A stretch of 25,657 bases of DNA from an uncultured Ruminococcus sp. (GTDB lineage Bacteria; Bacillota; Clostridia; Oscillospirales; Ruminococcaceae): assembly GCA_910579835.1 (NCBI GenBank), contig CAJTWQ010000026.1:1-25657 (forward strand). The letters run 5' to 3'. The notes under the pieces are model-generated. The model saw nothing but the letters and a program-made list of their open reading frames with translations, did not search any database and was not told where the DNA came from. Positions 6,699 to 14,651 of this stretch are shown one piece after another (the first letter of the stretch is position 1; each line of letters opens with the position of its first letter). The position numbers and the translations under genes are program-made.

Positions 6699-9600
6699 AT
6701 GCCGCTGAGAAATGATATTAAAAAGGTGCTTGTTATCGGATCGGGACCTATCGTCATCGGACAGGCGGCAGAGTTTGACTATGCCGGAACACAGGCGTGC
6801 CGTGCTCTCAGGCAGGAGGGGCTTGAAGTCGTTCTTGTAAATTCTAATCCGGCAACAATCATGACCGACAAGGCAATGGCAGACAAGGTTTACATTGAGC
6901 CGCTGACTCTTGAAGTTATTAAAAGAATTATTGAGATTGAAAAGCCGGACAGTCTGTTGTCCACGCTGGGCGGACAGACTGGTCTTACGCTGTCAATGCA
7001 GTTGGCGGCGGAGGGATTTCTTGATTCTCACGGAGTGAAGCTGCTGGGTGCAGATCCTGAGACAATTCATAAGGCGGAGGACAGGCAGGCGTTCAAGGAC
7101 ACAATGGAGAAGATCGGTGAGCCTTGTATTCCGTCAAAGGTAGTTGAAACCGTTGAGGATGCCGTTGATTTTGCACAGATTATCGGCTATCCTGTAATTG
7201 TCCGTCCTGCGTTTACACTTGGAGGAACAGGAGGCGGAATCGCTCAGGATGAGGCGGAGCTGCGGGATATTTCCACAAACGGACTTCGTCTTTCACCGAT
7301 CACTCAGGTGCTTATCGAAAAATGCATAAGCGGCTGGAAGGAGATTGAATTTGAGGTTATCCGTGATGCAAAGGGCAATGTTATCACCGTGTGCTCAATG
7401 GAAAATTTTGATCCCGTTGGCGTCCACACCGGTGACAGTATAGTTATCGCTCCGGCGGTGACACTTTCAGACCGTGAATATCAGATGCTGAGAACGGCAG
7501 CTATCAATATTATTAAGGAATTAAAGGTTGAGGGCGGCTGCAACTGTCAGTTTGCACTTCATCCTACAAGCTTTGAATATGCCGTTATAGAAGTAAATCC
7601 ACGTGTTTCAAGGTCGTCGGCGCTTGCTTCAAAGGCTACCGGTTATCCTATTGCAAAGACAGCGGCAAAGATCGCTGTGGGCTATACTCTGGACGAAATC
7701 ATCAATCAGGTTACTGGAAAGACGTACGCCTGTTTTGAGCCTGCCCTTGACTATGTGGTAATTAAATTTCCTAAGTGGGCTTTTGATAAATTTGTTTATG
7801 CCAAGAGGACTTTAGGCACGCAGATGAAGGCTACCGGAGAGGTCATGGCTATCGGTACAAGCTTTGAGCAGGCAATGATGAAAGCTGTCCGTTCTGTTGA
7901 ACTGGGACTCGATTCCATGAATCTCAAAAAGCTTAAAAAGCTGTCTGATGAGGAAATACGTGAAAAGCTCCATGTAGTAGACGACGAGCGATCTTTTGTT
8001 GTTTTTGAGGCGCTGAAAAGGGGAGTAACGCCGGAAGAAATACACGAAATCACCATGATAGACAACTGGTTCCTTTACAAGCTTCTTAATCTGGCAGAGC
8101 TTGAAAAATGGCTTGCTGAGGGTGAGCTGACCGAGGATAAATACAATATTGCCAAGCAGTACGGCTATCTTGACAGCACTATTGAGAGGATGTCAGGGCA
8201 GAAATGTCCGCTGCACAAAAAAGCCGTGTTTAAAATGGTCGATACATGCGCCGGTGAATTTAAGGCTGAAACGCCCTATTTCTATTCTACCTTTGACGAG
8301 GAAAACGAGGCAGCACAGTTTATTGAAAGGCAGAATTCAGGCAAAAAGAAGGTCATTGTATTCGGATCGGGACCTATCCGCATCGGTCAGGGAATAGAGT
8401 TTGACTACTGCTCCGTTCACTGTGTTTGGACGCTGAAAGAGCTTGGGTATGAGGCGGTTATATGCAATAACAATCCTGAAACTGTTTCAACCGACTTCGA
8501 TACCGGCGACCGTCTTTACTTTGATCCTCTTACAAGGGAGGATGTTGAGGCTATTATTGAGACGGAAAAGCCCTATGGCGTTGTCGTACAGTTCGGCGGA
8601 CAGACGGCTATTAAGCTTACGCGCCATCTTTCTGATATGGGTGTAAATATTCTGGGAACCTCCGCTGATATGATCGACGCTGCCGAGGATAGGGAGCGAT
8701 TTGACGAAATACTGGAGAAATGCGGCATTCCTCGTCCTCAGGGACATACGGTAATGACTACTGATGAGGCTGTGGCTGCGGCGGAAGATCTTGGGTATCC
8801 GGTGCTGCTGCGTCCCTCCTATGTACTGGGCGGTCAGAATATGATCATTGCCCATTCCAAGGCGGATGTGGTGGAATACATGGGCATCATCACCAGCCAT
8901 ATGATTGAAAATCCAGTGCTAATCGACAAGTACATGATGGGTACGGAGGTTGAGGTTGACGCTATCTGCGACGGTGAAGATTTTCTTATTCCCGGCATTA
9001 TGGAGCACATTGAGCGTGCCGGCGTTCATTCCGGCGATTCAATTTCGATTTATCCGGCACAGCATCTTTCCGACCGTATCAAGAAGATAATTGTGGAATA
9101 TACCCGAAAACTGGCAAAAGAACTGAATGTTATCGGTCTTGTGAATATCCAGTATGTTGTGTATAATCATGAGGTTTATGTTATAGAGGTTAATCCGAGG
9201 TCGTCAAGAACAGTGCCATATATCAGCAAGGTTACTGGGATACCAATGGTGGACATCGCCACTAGGATCATGTTTGGTGCAAAGCTTTGTGATATGGGCT
9301 ATAAGAGCGGTCTTTACCCTGCCGGCGATTATGTCGCTGTCAAGGTTCCCGTGTTCTCGTTTGAGAAGCTGACAGATGTGGATACTATGCTCGGACCTGA
9401 AATGAAATCTACCGGAGAATGTCTTGGTATTGGCAGAAATCTGGAAGATGCACTGCTTAAAGGACTGACTGCCGCAGGATTTGATCTTAAACGCGAAGGA
9501 GGAGTACTTATTTCCGTCCGCGATTCCGATAAGCGAGAGGTACTGCCTATTGCCGACAAGTTTGAACGCATGGGCTTTGATATATATGCGACATCCGGTA

Positions 9601-9890
9601 CGCAGAGCGTTCTGCACAGAAACATGATCGCTGCAAATCTTGTCCGGAAAATTTCCGATGGAGAGCCGAATGTAGAAACGCTTCTTGACAGCGGAAAGAT
9701 TCATTATGTTATTTCTACATCCGCCAAGGGACGGCTTCCGGAACGTGACAGCGTAAAGATGCGCCGTAAGTCTATTGAACGTTCAATTTGCAGTCTTACA
9801 GCGATTGATACGGCTAAATCTCTTGTAAAGGTTCTTGAATCCGGACGTACTATCAACGACGTTGAACTTGTTGATATAACGAAAATATAA
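6699..9890 (+). CDS. carB: Carbamoyl-phosphate synthase large subunit CarB
   Basis: 1063 residues, full length. Two homologous synthetase halves are visible, each opening with a GSGPIxIGQ motif (VIGSGPIVIGQ near the N-terminus and VFGSGPIRIGQ about 550 residues later) and each containing an ATP-grasp domain (RPAFTLGGTGGG and RPSYVLGGQNM). The C-terminal 130 or so residues form the MGS-like allosteric domain. It makes carbamoyl phosphate from bicarbonate, ammonia and two ATP, for pyrimidines and possibly arginine. The start chosen is the ATG reading MPLRNDIKKVLVIG, one base after the carA stop; a GTG three codons earlier would overlap carA by 8 bases and is the alternative. Confidence 0.96.
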   Translation: MPLRNDIKKVLVIGSGPIVIGQAAEFDYAGTQACRALRQEGLEVVLVNSNPATIMTDKAMADKVYIEPLTLEVIKRIIEIEKPDSLLSTLGGQTGLTLSMQLAAEGFLDSHGVKLLGADPETIHKAEDRQAFKDTMEKIGEPCIPSKVVETVEDAVDFAQIIGYPVIVRPAFTLGGTGGGIAQDEAELRDISTNGLRLSPITQVLIEKCISGWKEIEFEVIRDAKGNVITVCSMENFDPVGVHTGDSIVIAPAVTLSDREYQMLRTAAINIIKELKVEGGCNCQFALHPTSFEYAVIEVNPRVSRSSALASKATGYPIAKTAAKIAVGYTLDEIINQVTGKTYACFEPALDYVVIKFPKWAFDKFVYAKRTLGTQMKATGEVMAIGTSFEQAMMKAVRSVELGLDSMNLKKLKKLSDEEIREKLHVVDDERSFVVFEALKRGVTPEEIHEITMIDNWFLYKLLNLAELEKWLAEGELTEDKYNIAKQYGYLDSTIERMSGQKCPLHKKAVFKMVDTCAGEFKAETPYFYSTFDEENEAAQFIERQNSGKKKVIVFGSGPIRIGQGIEFDYCSVHCVWTLKELGYEAVICNNNPETVSTDFDTGDRLYFDPLTREDVEAIIETEKPYGVVVQFGGQTAIKLTRHLSDMGVNILGTSADMIDAAEDRERFDEILEKCGIPRPQGHTVMTTDEAVAAAEDLGYPVLLRPSYVLGGQNMIIAHSKADVVEYMGIITSHMIENPVLIDKYMMGTEVEVDAICDGEDFLIPGIMEHIERAGVHSGDSISIYPAQHLSDRIKKIIVEYTRKLAKELNVIGLVNIQYVVYNHEVYVIEVNPRSSRTVPYISKVTGIPMVDIATRIMFGAKLCDMGYKSGLYPAGDYVAVKVPVFSFEKLTDVDTMLGPEMKSTGECLGIGRNLEDALLKGLTAAGFDLKREGGVLISVRDSDKREVLPIADKFERMGFDIYATSGTQSVLHRNMIAANLVRKISDGEPNVETLLDSGKIHYVISTSAKGRLPERDSVKMRRKSIERSICSLTAIDTAKSLVKVLESGRTINDVELVDITKI

Positions 9891-9913
9891 GCTTATTTAT
9901 GTTTAAAACAAGG

Positions 9914-9944
9914 GCGGTTGTGTTAAATTCACAGCCGCTTTTTT
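9914..9944 (+). terminator. Intrinsic terminator after carB
   Basis: A 9-base-pair stem GCGGTTGTG/CACAGCCGC (one G-T wobble), 7-base loop and TTTTTT tract, 24 bases after the carB stop. It closes the pyr cluster. Confidence 0.9.
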
Positions 9945-9994
9945 GTGCATAATAACAAAAAATCTTTTATATTATCTGATTTTATTCATTTCTA

Positions 9995-10023
9995 TTGACT
10001 GTGTGTCTGAAAAAAGGTATAAT
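9995..10023 (+). promoter_or_regulatory. Sigma-A promoter of the LRR protein-lipoprotein operon
   Basis: TTGACT (9995-10000), 17-base spacer and TATAAT (10018-10023), close to the full consensus, about 32 bases before the coding start. Confidence 0.85.
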
Positions 10024-10054
10024 AAAGTTATTAATGTATTATCAGGAGGCAACT

Positions 10055-11479
10055 ATGGGAATAGTTAATTCAAAATGTTATTACTGCGGCGAGACAGTGC
10101 AGGTAGATAGTCAGAAAGACGCATGGATATGTCCCGGCTGCGGTGAGCCTTTTATTGTTGAAAAATCAATAAATCTTTTAAGGAAAAGTAAGACTTCCGG
10201 TCATAAAAGAGTGATAGTAAGTTCTGTTCGTACCGGCAAAGCAAGAGTTGTTGAAAAATCGGTGGATGAACCGGAAGTTACAAATATTGAGTCAAATTCG
10301 GAGACAGAGCCAAAGCCAGAGACTCCCAAGACAGATCTAAAACCGGAGGCTTCTAAGGCAGAACCAAAGACTGAAGCTCTCAAGGCAGATCCAAAACCGG
10401 AGATTCCTAAAGCTGATTCAAAGCCGGAAATTTTTAAGGTGGAGCCAAAACCAGAGACTCCCAAGGCAGAGCCAAAGACAGTTTCCGAAAAAACTGCAGC
10501 AAAGCTATCCTTTAAGCCAAGTATTGAAATTGAGAATGGTGTATTTATAAAGTATTCTGGAAATTCCGATGAGATTGAAATTCCGTCCAGTGTTCGGAAA
10601 ATCGGAGAAAACGCTTTTGAGGACTGCAAAACTCTTAAAAAAATCATTCTTCCGGATGGTCTTGTTGAAATTGGCGGATATGCTTTCAGAAACTGTTCAG
10701 CTCTTGAATCTATAAAGATTCCTGAAAGTCTCGCTAAAATCGGTCCGTGGGCTTTCAGGGGGTGCACAAGCCTTAAATCTGTATTTTTGCCGAATAATAT
10801 CAGCGTTATTCATGACTGCGTATTTGCAGAATGTGAAAGTCTTGAAAGTATCGAGATGTCAAATAAGATATCAGAGATCGGGGCTTTTGCATTTAACGGA
10901 TGCAAAAATCTTGAATCTATCTGGCTTCCGAATACAGTAAAGCAAATTGGAAAATATGCCTTTTCCGGCTGTGAAAAGCTTGAAAAAGTAATTATTCCTG
11001 ACGGTGTTTCTTCCATTAACGAAAGATCTTTTGCCGGCTGCAAAAATCTGACGGAAATCGAGCTTCCAAAAACCATAAAAACTATCGGAGAGTTTGCCTT
11101 TAAGGACTGTATTTCCCTTAAAAAAATTGTTATTCCGTTTGCTGTTACATATGTTGACGGTTTCAGAGGATGTACTTCCCTGCGTTCTGTAGAAATTCCA
11201 TCGAAGGTTACTTTTTTGGGAGATTTCAGCGGATGTACAAGTTTGGAAAGCATTAAAATTCCCGCTTCTGTGGTGAAGATTGATTCCGTATTTTCCGATT
11301 GTCCCAATCTTATGAATATATCCTGGAATCATCTTATGGATAATCTCAGCCGTTTTCCTGCGTATCAGGAGAAGATAGTGAGCAGCTGGAAGTCAATGGG
11401 CAAATGTTCATTCTGCGGGGGCGATATTAAAAAGCTTGGAAAAATCTGCAGGGATTGTGGAAAGAAAAAGGATTATTAA
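10055..11479 (+). CDS. BspA-type leucine-rich-repeat protein flanked by two zinc ribbons
   Basis: 474 residues. The N-terminus is a zinc-ribbon-like motif (C8, C11, C26, C29: CYYCGE ... CPGCGE). Residues 85-147 are seven 9-residue repeats of an [E/D]PKPExxKA pattern, a charged, probably extended linker. Residues about 168-425 hold eleven BspA-type LRR units of about 23 residues with the pattern IxIPxxVxxIGxxAFxxCxxLxx; the last three are 1-2 residues shorter. A second four-cysteine motif closes the protein (C451, C454, C465, C468). There is no signal peptide or membrane segment, whereas many BspA-like proteins are surface-exposed, so this one may be cytoplasmic. The start is the ATG with CAGGAGG upstream; upstream in-frame codons overlap the promoter. 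Function unknown; protein binding is the family's usual role. Confidence 0.85.
   Translation: MGIVNSKCYYCGETVQVDSQKDAWICPGCGEPFIVEKSINLLRKSKTSGHKRVIVSSVRTGKARVVEKSVDEPEVTNIESNSETEPKPETPKTDLKPEASKAEPKTEALKADPKPEIPKADSKPEIFKVEPKPETPKAEPKTVSEKTAAKLSFKPSIEIENGVFIKYSGNSDEIEIPSSVRKIGENAFEDCKTLKKIILPDGLVEIGGYAFRNCSALESIKIPESLAKIGPWAFRGCTSLKSVFLPNNISVIHDCVFAECESLESIEMSNKISEIGAFAFNGCKNLESIWLPNTVKQIGKYAFSGCEKLEKVIIPDGVSSINERSFAGCKNLTEIELPKTIKTIGEFAFKDCISLKKIVIPFAVTYVDGFRGCTSLRSVEIPSKVTFLGDFSGCTSLESIKIPASVVKIDSVFSDCPNLMNISWNHLMDNLSRFPAYQEKIVSSWKSMGKCSFCGGDIKKLGKICRDCGKKKDY
10307..10495 (+). repeat. 27-base degenerate tandem repeat coding the Pro/Lys/Glu linker
   Basis: Seven in-frame units of 27 bases encode EPKPETPKT, DLKPEASKA, EPKTEALKA, DPKPEIPKA, DSKPEIFKV, EPKPETPKA and EPKTVSEKT. 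The DNA copies have diverged, but GAGCCAAA(A/G)CCAGAGACTCCCAAG recurs nearly intact in the first and sixth units, suggesting expansion by duplication. Confidence 0.8.
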
Positions 11480-11480
11480 T

Positions 11481-12236
11481 ATGAAAATAAAATTTACGGT
11501 ATTATTGCTAACGGTCTTGCTTGCCTGTTCGGGAACAGCTTCGTGCAGCAAAGGAGGAGCGGGGAGCAGCAAGGAAAGCTCTTCTGCCGGATCAGATACG
11601 GCGCCTGTTGCTGTAACTACAGATTCAGAGTCGGTCACAGAACGGGTGCAAACCTCAACGCAAGAAACATCAGCTGCAGCTTCAGATGTTCCGACAACGG
11701 CAGCGGCAACTGAAAAAAACACGGAAAAAGTGCCGGACAGCGGATATACCGACAGCCTTACCCTTGCCAAGGATTTTTATCAGGCTTATCTTGACCATGA
11801 ACCGGAAAAGGTTTATAATATGTTTAATCAGCAGGAGATAGAATGCTATAAAAAGCTCATGACGGAGGAGCTTGACGGAAAATCTCCGGATGAAGTGTTC
11901 AGCAAGGATGCCTTAATTAAGGCTATTGACGATTCCATGTCTATGATAGAGGAGATCATGGCAGAATACAGCAATTCAGAAAACGACCGCTGGAATGTTG
12001 ATATTACGGAGGAACTGTTTGAAGAGGCAGGAGAGGAGGAACTGACCGGATTTAATAAGGAACTGGGTACCGACTATACCGCAGGTTTGATAATCAATTA
12101 TATGTATTATGTGAATGACGCCAATGGAGAGGTTTTTGTAGGTAATTCCAGCGCATTTCTTGAGAAGAACGGACAGTGGTATGTGTCGTTTTCAAGTCTT
12201 ATGCAGAGTGAACTTATAAATCAGATTGAGGTATGA
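11481..12236 (+). CDS. Secreted lipoprotein of unknown function
   Basis: 251 residues. A short basic start (MKIK) and hydrophobic stretch lead to two candidate lipid-modified cysteines, C16 (VLLAC) and C22 (TASC). Residues about 23-85 are Ser/Thr/Ala-rich linker. The folded part (about 89-251) begins DSLTLAKDFYQAYLDHEPEKVYNMF and is acidic; the beginning looks like the NTF2-like or DUF4878-like extracellular domains in which a helix-loop-helix precedes a beta sheet, but I cannot assign a family. The ATG follows the LRR gene's stop by one base with AAGGA upstream, so it is the second gene of that operon. Two hairpins follow its stop. Confidence 0.8.
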   Translation: MKIKFTVLLLTVLLACSGTASCSKGGAGSSKESSSAGSDTAPVAVTTDSESVTERVQTSTQETSAAASDVPTTAAATEKNTEKVPDSGYTDSLTLAKDFYQAYLDHEPEKVYNMFNQQEIECYKKLMTEELDGKSPDEVFSKDALIKAIDDSMSMIEEIMAEYSNSENDRWNVDITEELFEEAGEEELTGFNKELGTDYTAGLIINYMYYVNDANGEVFVGNSSAFLEKNGQWYVSFSSLMQSELINQIEV

Positions 12237-12247
12237 TTATAAAATTA

Positions 12248-12275
12248 GGGGCGGTCGCTGACCGTCCCTTTGCTT
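12248..12275 (+). terminator. Intrinsic terminator after the lipoprotein gene
   Basis: Stem GGGGCGGTC/GACCGTCCC (12248-12256 with 12260-12268, one wobble), triloop GCT, followed by TTTGCTTT, 11 bases after the stop codon. Confidence 0.8.
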
Positions 12276-12276
12276 T

Positions 12277-12311
12277 AAGCGATACCGCACATATCTTGTG
12301 CGGTATCGCTT
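12277..12311. terminator. Second hairpin between convergent genes
   Basis: A perfect 15-base inverted repeat (12277-12291 and 12297-12311) with a 5-base loop lies 3 bases from the end of the minus-strand GH5 gene. It probably terminates that gene and backs up the terminator of the plus-strand gene; neither side has a long T-tract, so efficiency is uncertain. Confidence 0.65.
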
Positions 12312-12314
12312 TCA

Positions 12315-14390
12315 TTATTTCGTTCCTTCTATAATACCGGAAAGGATAGCTTCATTCCATGTAAGCGTACCTCTGTTGAAAATACCAAAGCTTTGTTCGC
12401 CGGAGGAAACATTGTTGTCCCATACAAAGCACTTGATACCCTGTTTTTTGGCGGAACTGATGTAATATTTGTAATACTCCTGTCTGACAGATTCGGGGGC
12501 TGCATTAATGCAGCCGAATTCACCGATGATAACGGGAGTACCCTTGTCAATGAATTTCTGTTTCAGTTCTGTGAATTTAGCGTCAAGCTCAGCCTTTCCG
12601 CTGTCGCTGAAATCGGTTACAGTGCCATCGGAGAACTGCCATGGAGCGTAGTAATGGACGGAAACAATGATATTTCCCCCGCTTGGTATAATTATATCAT
12701 TGATAGCCGCCGTTTCAGCCGAGGCAGCATATGATGTAACAATCAGAGAGCGCCTGGCGTTGTTGCCGCCTGTTTTGCGGACTGTATCAACAAAATCCTG
12801 TTCATATCGGGCGATGATCGTTCTTTCTTCTGCCGTGCCGCCCATCCATTCATTAGCGCTTCCGACAGTTCTTGGTTCGTTCATACCCTCAAAAATAAGT
12901 CTGTCTCCGTAATCTATAAAGTATGACGCAATCTGACTCCAGATAGCTTTCAGCTTGGCGCTGTCAGCATCATACTCGCTGTCCTGCGGCTCAAACCAGA
13001 TGTAATCGTCATGGTGCATATTAAGGATAACAAACATATTTTCATCATAGGCGTAATCCACAACTTCCTTTACTCGTGCCAGCCATTCGGGATCTATCGT
13101 TTCGCCGTTCATATGCTCTCCCCATGTGACAGGAATCCTTATCGAGTTGAAACCGGCACTTTTTACGGAGCTTATCATTTCTTTTGTGGTTTTCAGATTT
13201 CCCCAGCCCGTTTCTGTGGAAAGACCTGTTTTTCCTGTATTATAGCTGTCCAGGCTGTTTCCGAGACACCAGCCGGCGTTCATAGTCTTTACTATTTCCT
13301 CGGAGCTTCTGAAGCTGACGCTTGCAGGCTCTGAGGTGGTCGGTTCAGCGGTGATTTCGGTCGGAGGGGCTGAACCTCCGCTGCCGAGACTATATTTGAC
13401 AGTAACGGAATCAAGGGTGACTGTTGGCTGTTCGCTCCACCAGTAGCCAAGAAGAAGCTTTCCGTCTTTAGCCGCAAGGGATTTTGCCTGTGCGGGAACA
13501 AACCATGTCAGGGATAGAGAGGAGCTGTCAGTGAAAACAGCAGTATCTGGAGACTGATAATTTCCTGAGGATGATGTATAGCCAAATGCGCCTGTGAATT
13601 TCCCCAATTTACCGGAGGAACTGATATTATACACAACAGCCTCTGGGACAGCGTTTTCAGGAAGAAATCCGGCAGTGGGAACTTTTATCGTATTGTCGGC
13701 TGCGTCAAAGGATATGCTTTGTCCTACGTTTTCGGTTACCGTACCGTCAACTGGAATATCTGCCGTTCGCGTATAGGTGCAGACGACATTCTCAATACGG
13801 ATGCTGGATGAATTTCCCCACCAGTATCCAAAGAGAAGTTCGCCGCCGGGGGAGATATAATTTTGTATTTCACCGGGAACATCCCACCGGATTTCGCCGT
13901 AAGTTCCCTGAGTGGGAGATACAATATTTTCTGATTGGTACCAGCCCTCGTCTGTTGCGGCGGTGCATCCGCTTGTGACAGAGATTCCGCATCCTCCCTT
14001 AAATTCGCCTATATTGCTTCCATCGGCGGAGTAAATGGTAAATGTGAATGAGCTTATTCTGTCTCCCTCCTGAATCAAATCAGCAAGCGGAAGCTTTACG
14101 GTATTGCTGCCCTCCGTATACGGGATAGTCTTATTTATCGTGACCTGAGAGCCGCAGGATGCCGTTATGGTTTCCCGGGGGCTAATATGTTCTGTCGGGG
14201 CTTCTGTAGGAGCTTCAGTTGGTTTGGCGGAGGTATTAACTTCTGTACCTGCCATTGTGTATTCCTCCGTGGGTATTTTTGTAGTTGAATCCGGGGATGT
14301 TGATGACGATGATGAACTTTTGCCTGAACAGCCTGCGAATGCCGCAGTTATTGCTGCTGCGGTCAGAACTGCTGCTATTTTTTTATTCAT
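12315..14390 (-). CDS. Lipid-anchored GH5 endoglucanase-type enzyme with two sugar-binding-like modules
   Basis: 691 residues. The N-terminus is a lipoprotein signal ending AAFAGC (C21), then a Ser/Thr/Pro/Glu linker. Two related beta-rich modules follow, about 72-208 and 217-335; both contain the LLxGYWW motif near their C-terminal strands and so look like a duplication. They resemble carbohydrate-binding modules, but I cannot name the CBM family. After a Thr/Glu/Pro linker the GH5 catalytic domain spans about 360-688: WNLGNS-like WCLGNSLD (374-381), SIRIPVTW (417-424), acid/base E505 in GMNEPR, H579 in VHYY and nucleophile E624 in IIGEFG. The layout resembles GH5 subfamily 4 glucanases and xyloglucanases; exact substrate is unknown. 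There is no dockerin, so it is held on the membrane rather than in a cellulosome. AAAGGA precedes the ATG. Confidence 0.92.
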   Translation of the reverse strand: MNKKIAAVLTAAAITAAFAGCSGKSSSSSSTSPDSTTKIPTEEYTMAGTEVNTSAKPTEAPTEAPTEHISPRETITASCGSQVTINKTIPYTEGSNTVKLPLADLIQEGDRISSFTFTIYSADGSNIGEFKGGCGISVTSGCTAATDEGWYQSENIVSPTQGTYGEIRWDVPGEIQNYISPGGELLFGYWWGNSSSIRIENVVCTYTRTADIPVDGTVTENVGQSISFDAADNTIKVPTAGFLPENAVPEAVVYNISSSGKLGKFTGAFGYTSSSGNYQSPDTAVFTDSSSLSLTWFVPAQAKSLAAKDGKLLLGYWWSEQPTVTLDSVTVKYSLGSGGSAPPTEITAEPTTSEPASVSFRSSEEIVKTMNAGWCLGNSLDSYNTGKTGLSTETGWGNLKTTKEMISSVKSAGFNSIRIPVTWGEHMNGETIDPEWLARVKEVVDYAYDENMFVILNMHHDDYIWFEPQDSEYDADSAKLKAIWSQIASYFIDYGDRLIFEGMNEPRTVGSANEWMGGTAEERTIIARYEQDFVDTVRKTGGNNARRSLIVTSYAASAETAAINDIIIPSGGNIIVSVHYYAPWQFSDGTVTDFSDSGKAELDAKFTELKQKFIDKGTPVIIGEFGCINAAPESVRQEYYKYYISSAKKQGIKCFVWDNNVSSGEQSFGIFNRGTLTWNEAILSGIIEGTK

Positions 14391-14420
14391 ATTAGATATC
14401 CTTTCTTTTTTTATTCCTAT

Positions 14421-14432
14421 AGCAAACGCTTA
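14421..14432. promoter_or_regulatory. Possible operator in the GH5 leader
   Basis: AGCAAACGCTTA, read on the minus strand as TAAGCGTTTGCT, resembles the imperfect palindromes bound by LacI/CcpA-type sugar regulators. It sits between the promoter and ribosome site of the GH5 gene. It deviates from the cre consensus at several positions, so this is a weak suggestion. Confidence 0.25.
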
Positions 14433-14483
14433 AGATACTGAACAGGCTCTTAAATTTCTTTGCGCTTACTACCGAACAGGTTT

Positions 14484-14512
14484 ATTATAACATCTTTTTT
14501 CAGCAATTGCAA
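14484..14512 (-). promoter_or_regulatory. Sigma-A promoter of the GH5 gene
   Basis: On the minus strand TTGCAA (14512-14507), 17-base spacer and TATAAT (14489-14484) with a TGn extension. The leader to the ATG would be about 85 bases. Confidence 0.75.
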
Positions 14513-14593
14513 TGTTTTCCAAAGGTAAAATAAATATTAATTAGAAATAATAATTATGTTATGCAGTATTTTGGTTGTTTATATATAAAAAGC

Positions 14594-14622
14594 TTGCATT
14601 TTCTGCCGATTTGATATATAAT
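14594..14622 (+). promoter_or_regulatory. Sigma-A promoter of the DUF1846 gene
   Basis: TTGCAT (14594-14599), 17-base spacer and TATAAT (14617-14622), followed by a CAGGAGG ribosome site and the ATG at 14652. Confidence 0.8.
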
Positions 14623-14651
14623 ATACTTATGAATATCAGGAGGTCTTTTAT

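Noticed and set aside
10307..10495. A CRISPR-like array.
   Set aside because: The 27-base period has no spacers and is in frame with a coding repeat.
10201..10767. A 188-codon minus-strand frame opposite the LRR gene.
   Set aside because: It is a mirror of the in-frame repeats of the LRR protein; the periodic composition keeps the opposite frame open.
5456..12301. A 20-base near-match between the pyrF-carA hairpin (5456-5475) and the terminator at 12282-12301 (identical except three loop bases).
   Set aside because: Both are self-complementary hairpins, which makes resemblance more likely, and a rough estimate shows that several 17-of-20 matches are expected by chance in a window this long. 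No flanking similarity extends it.
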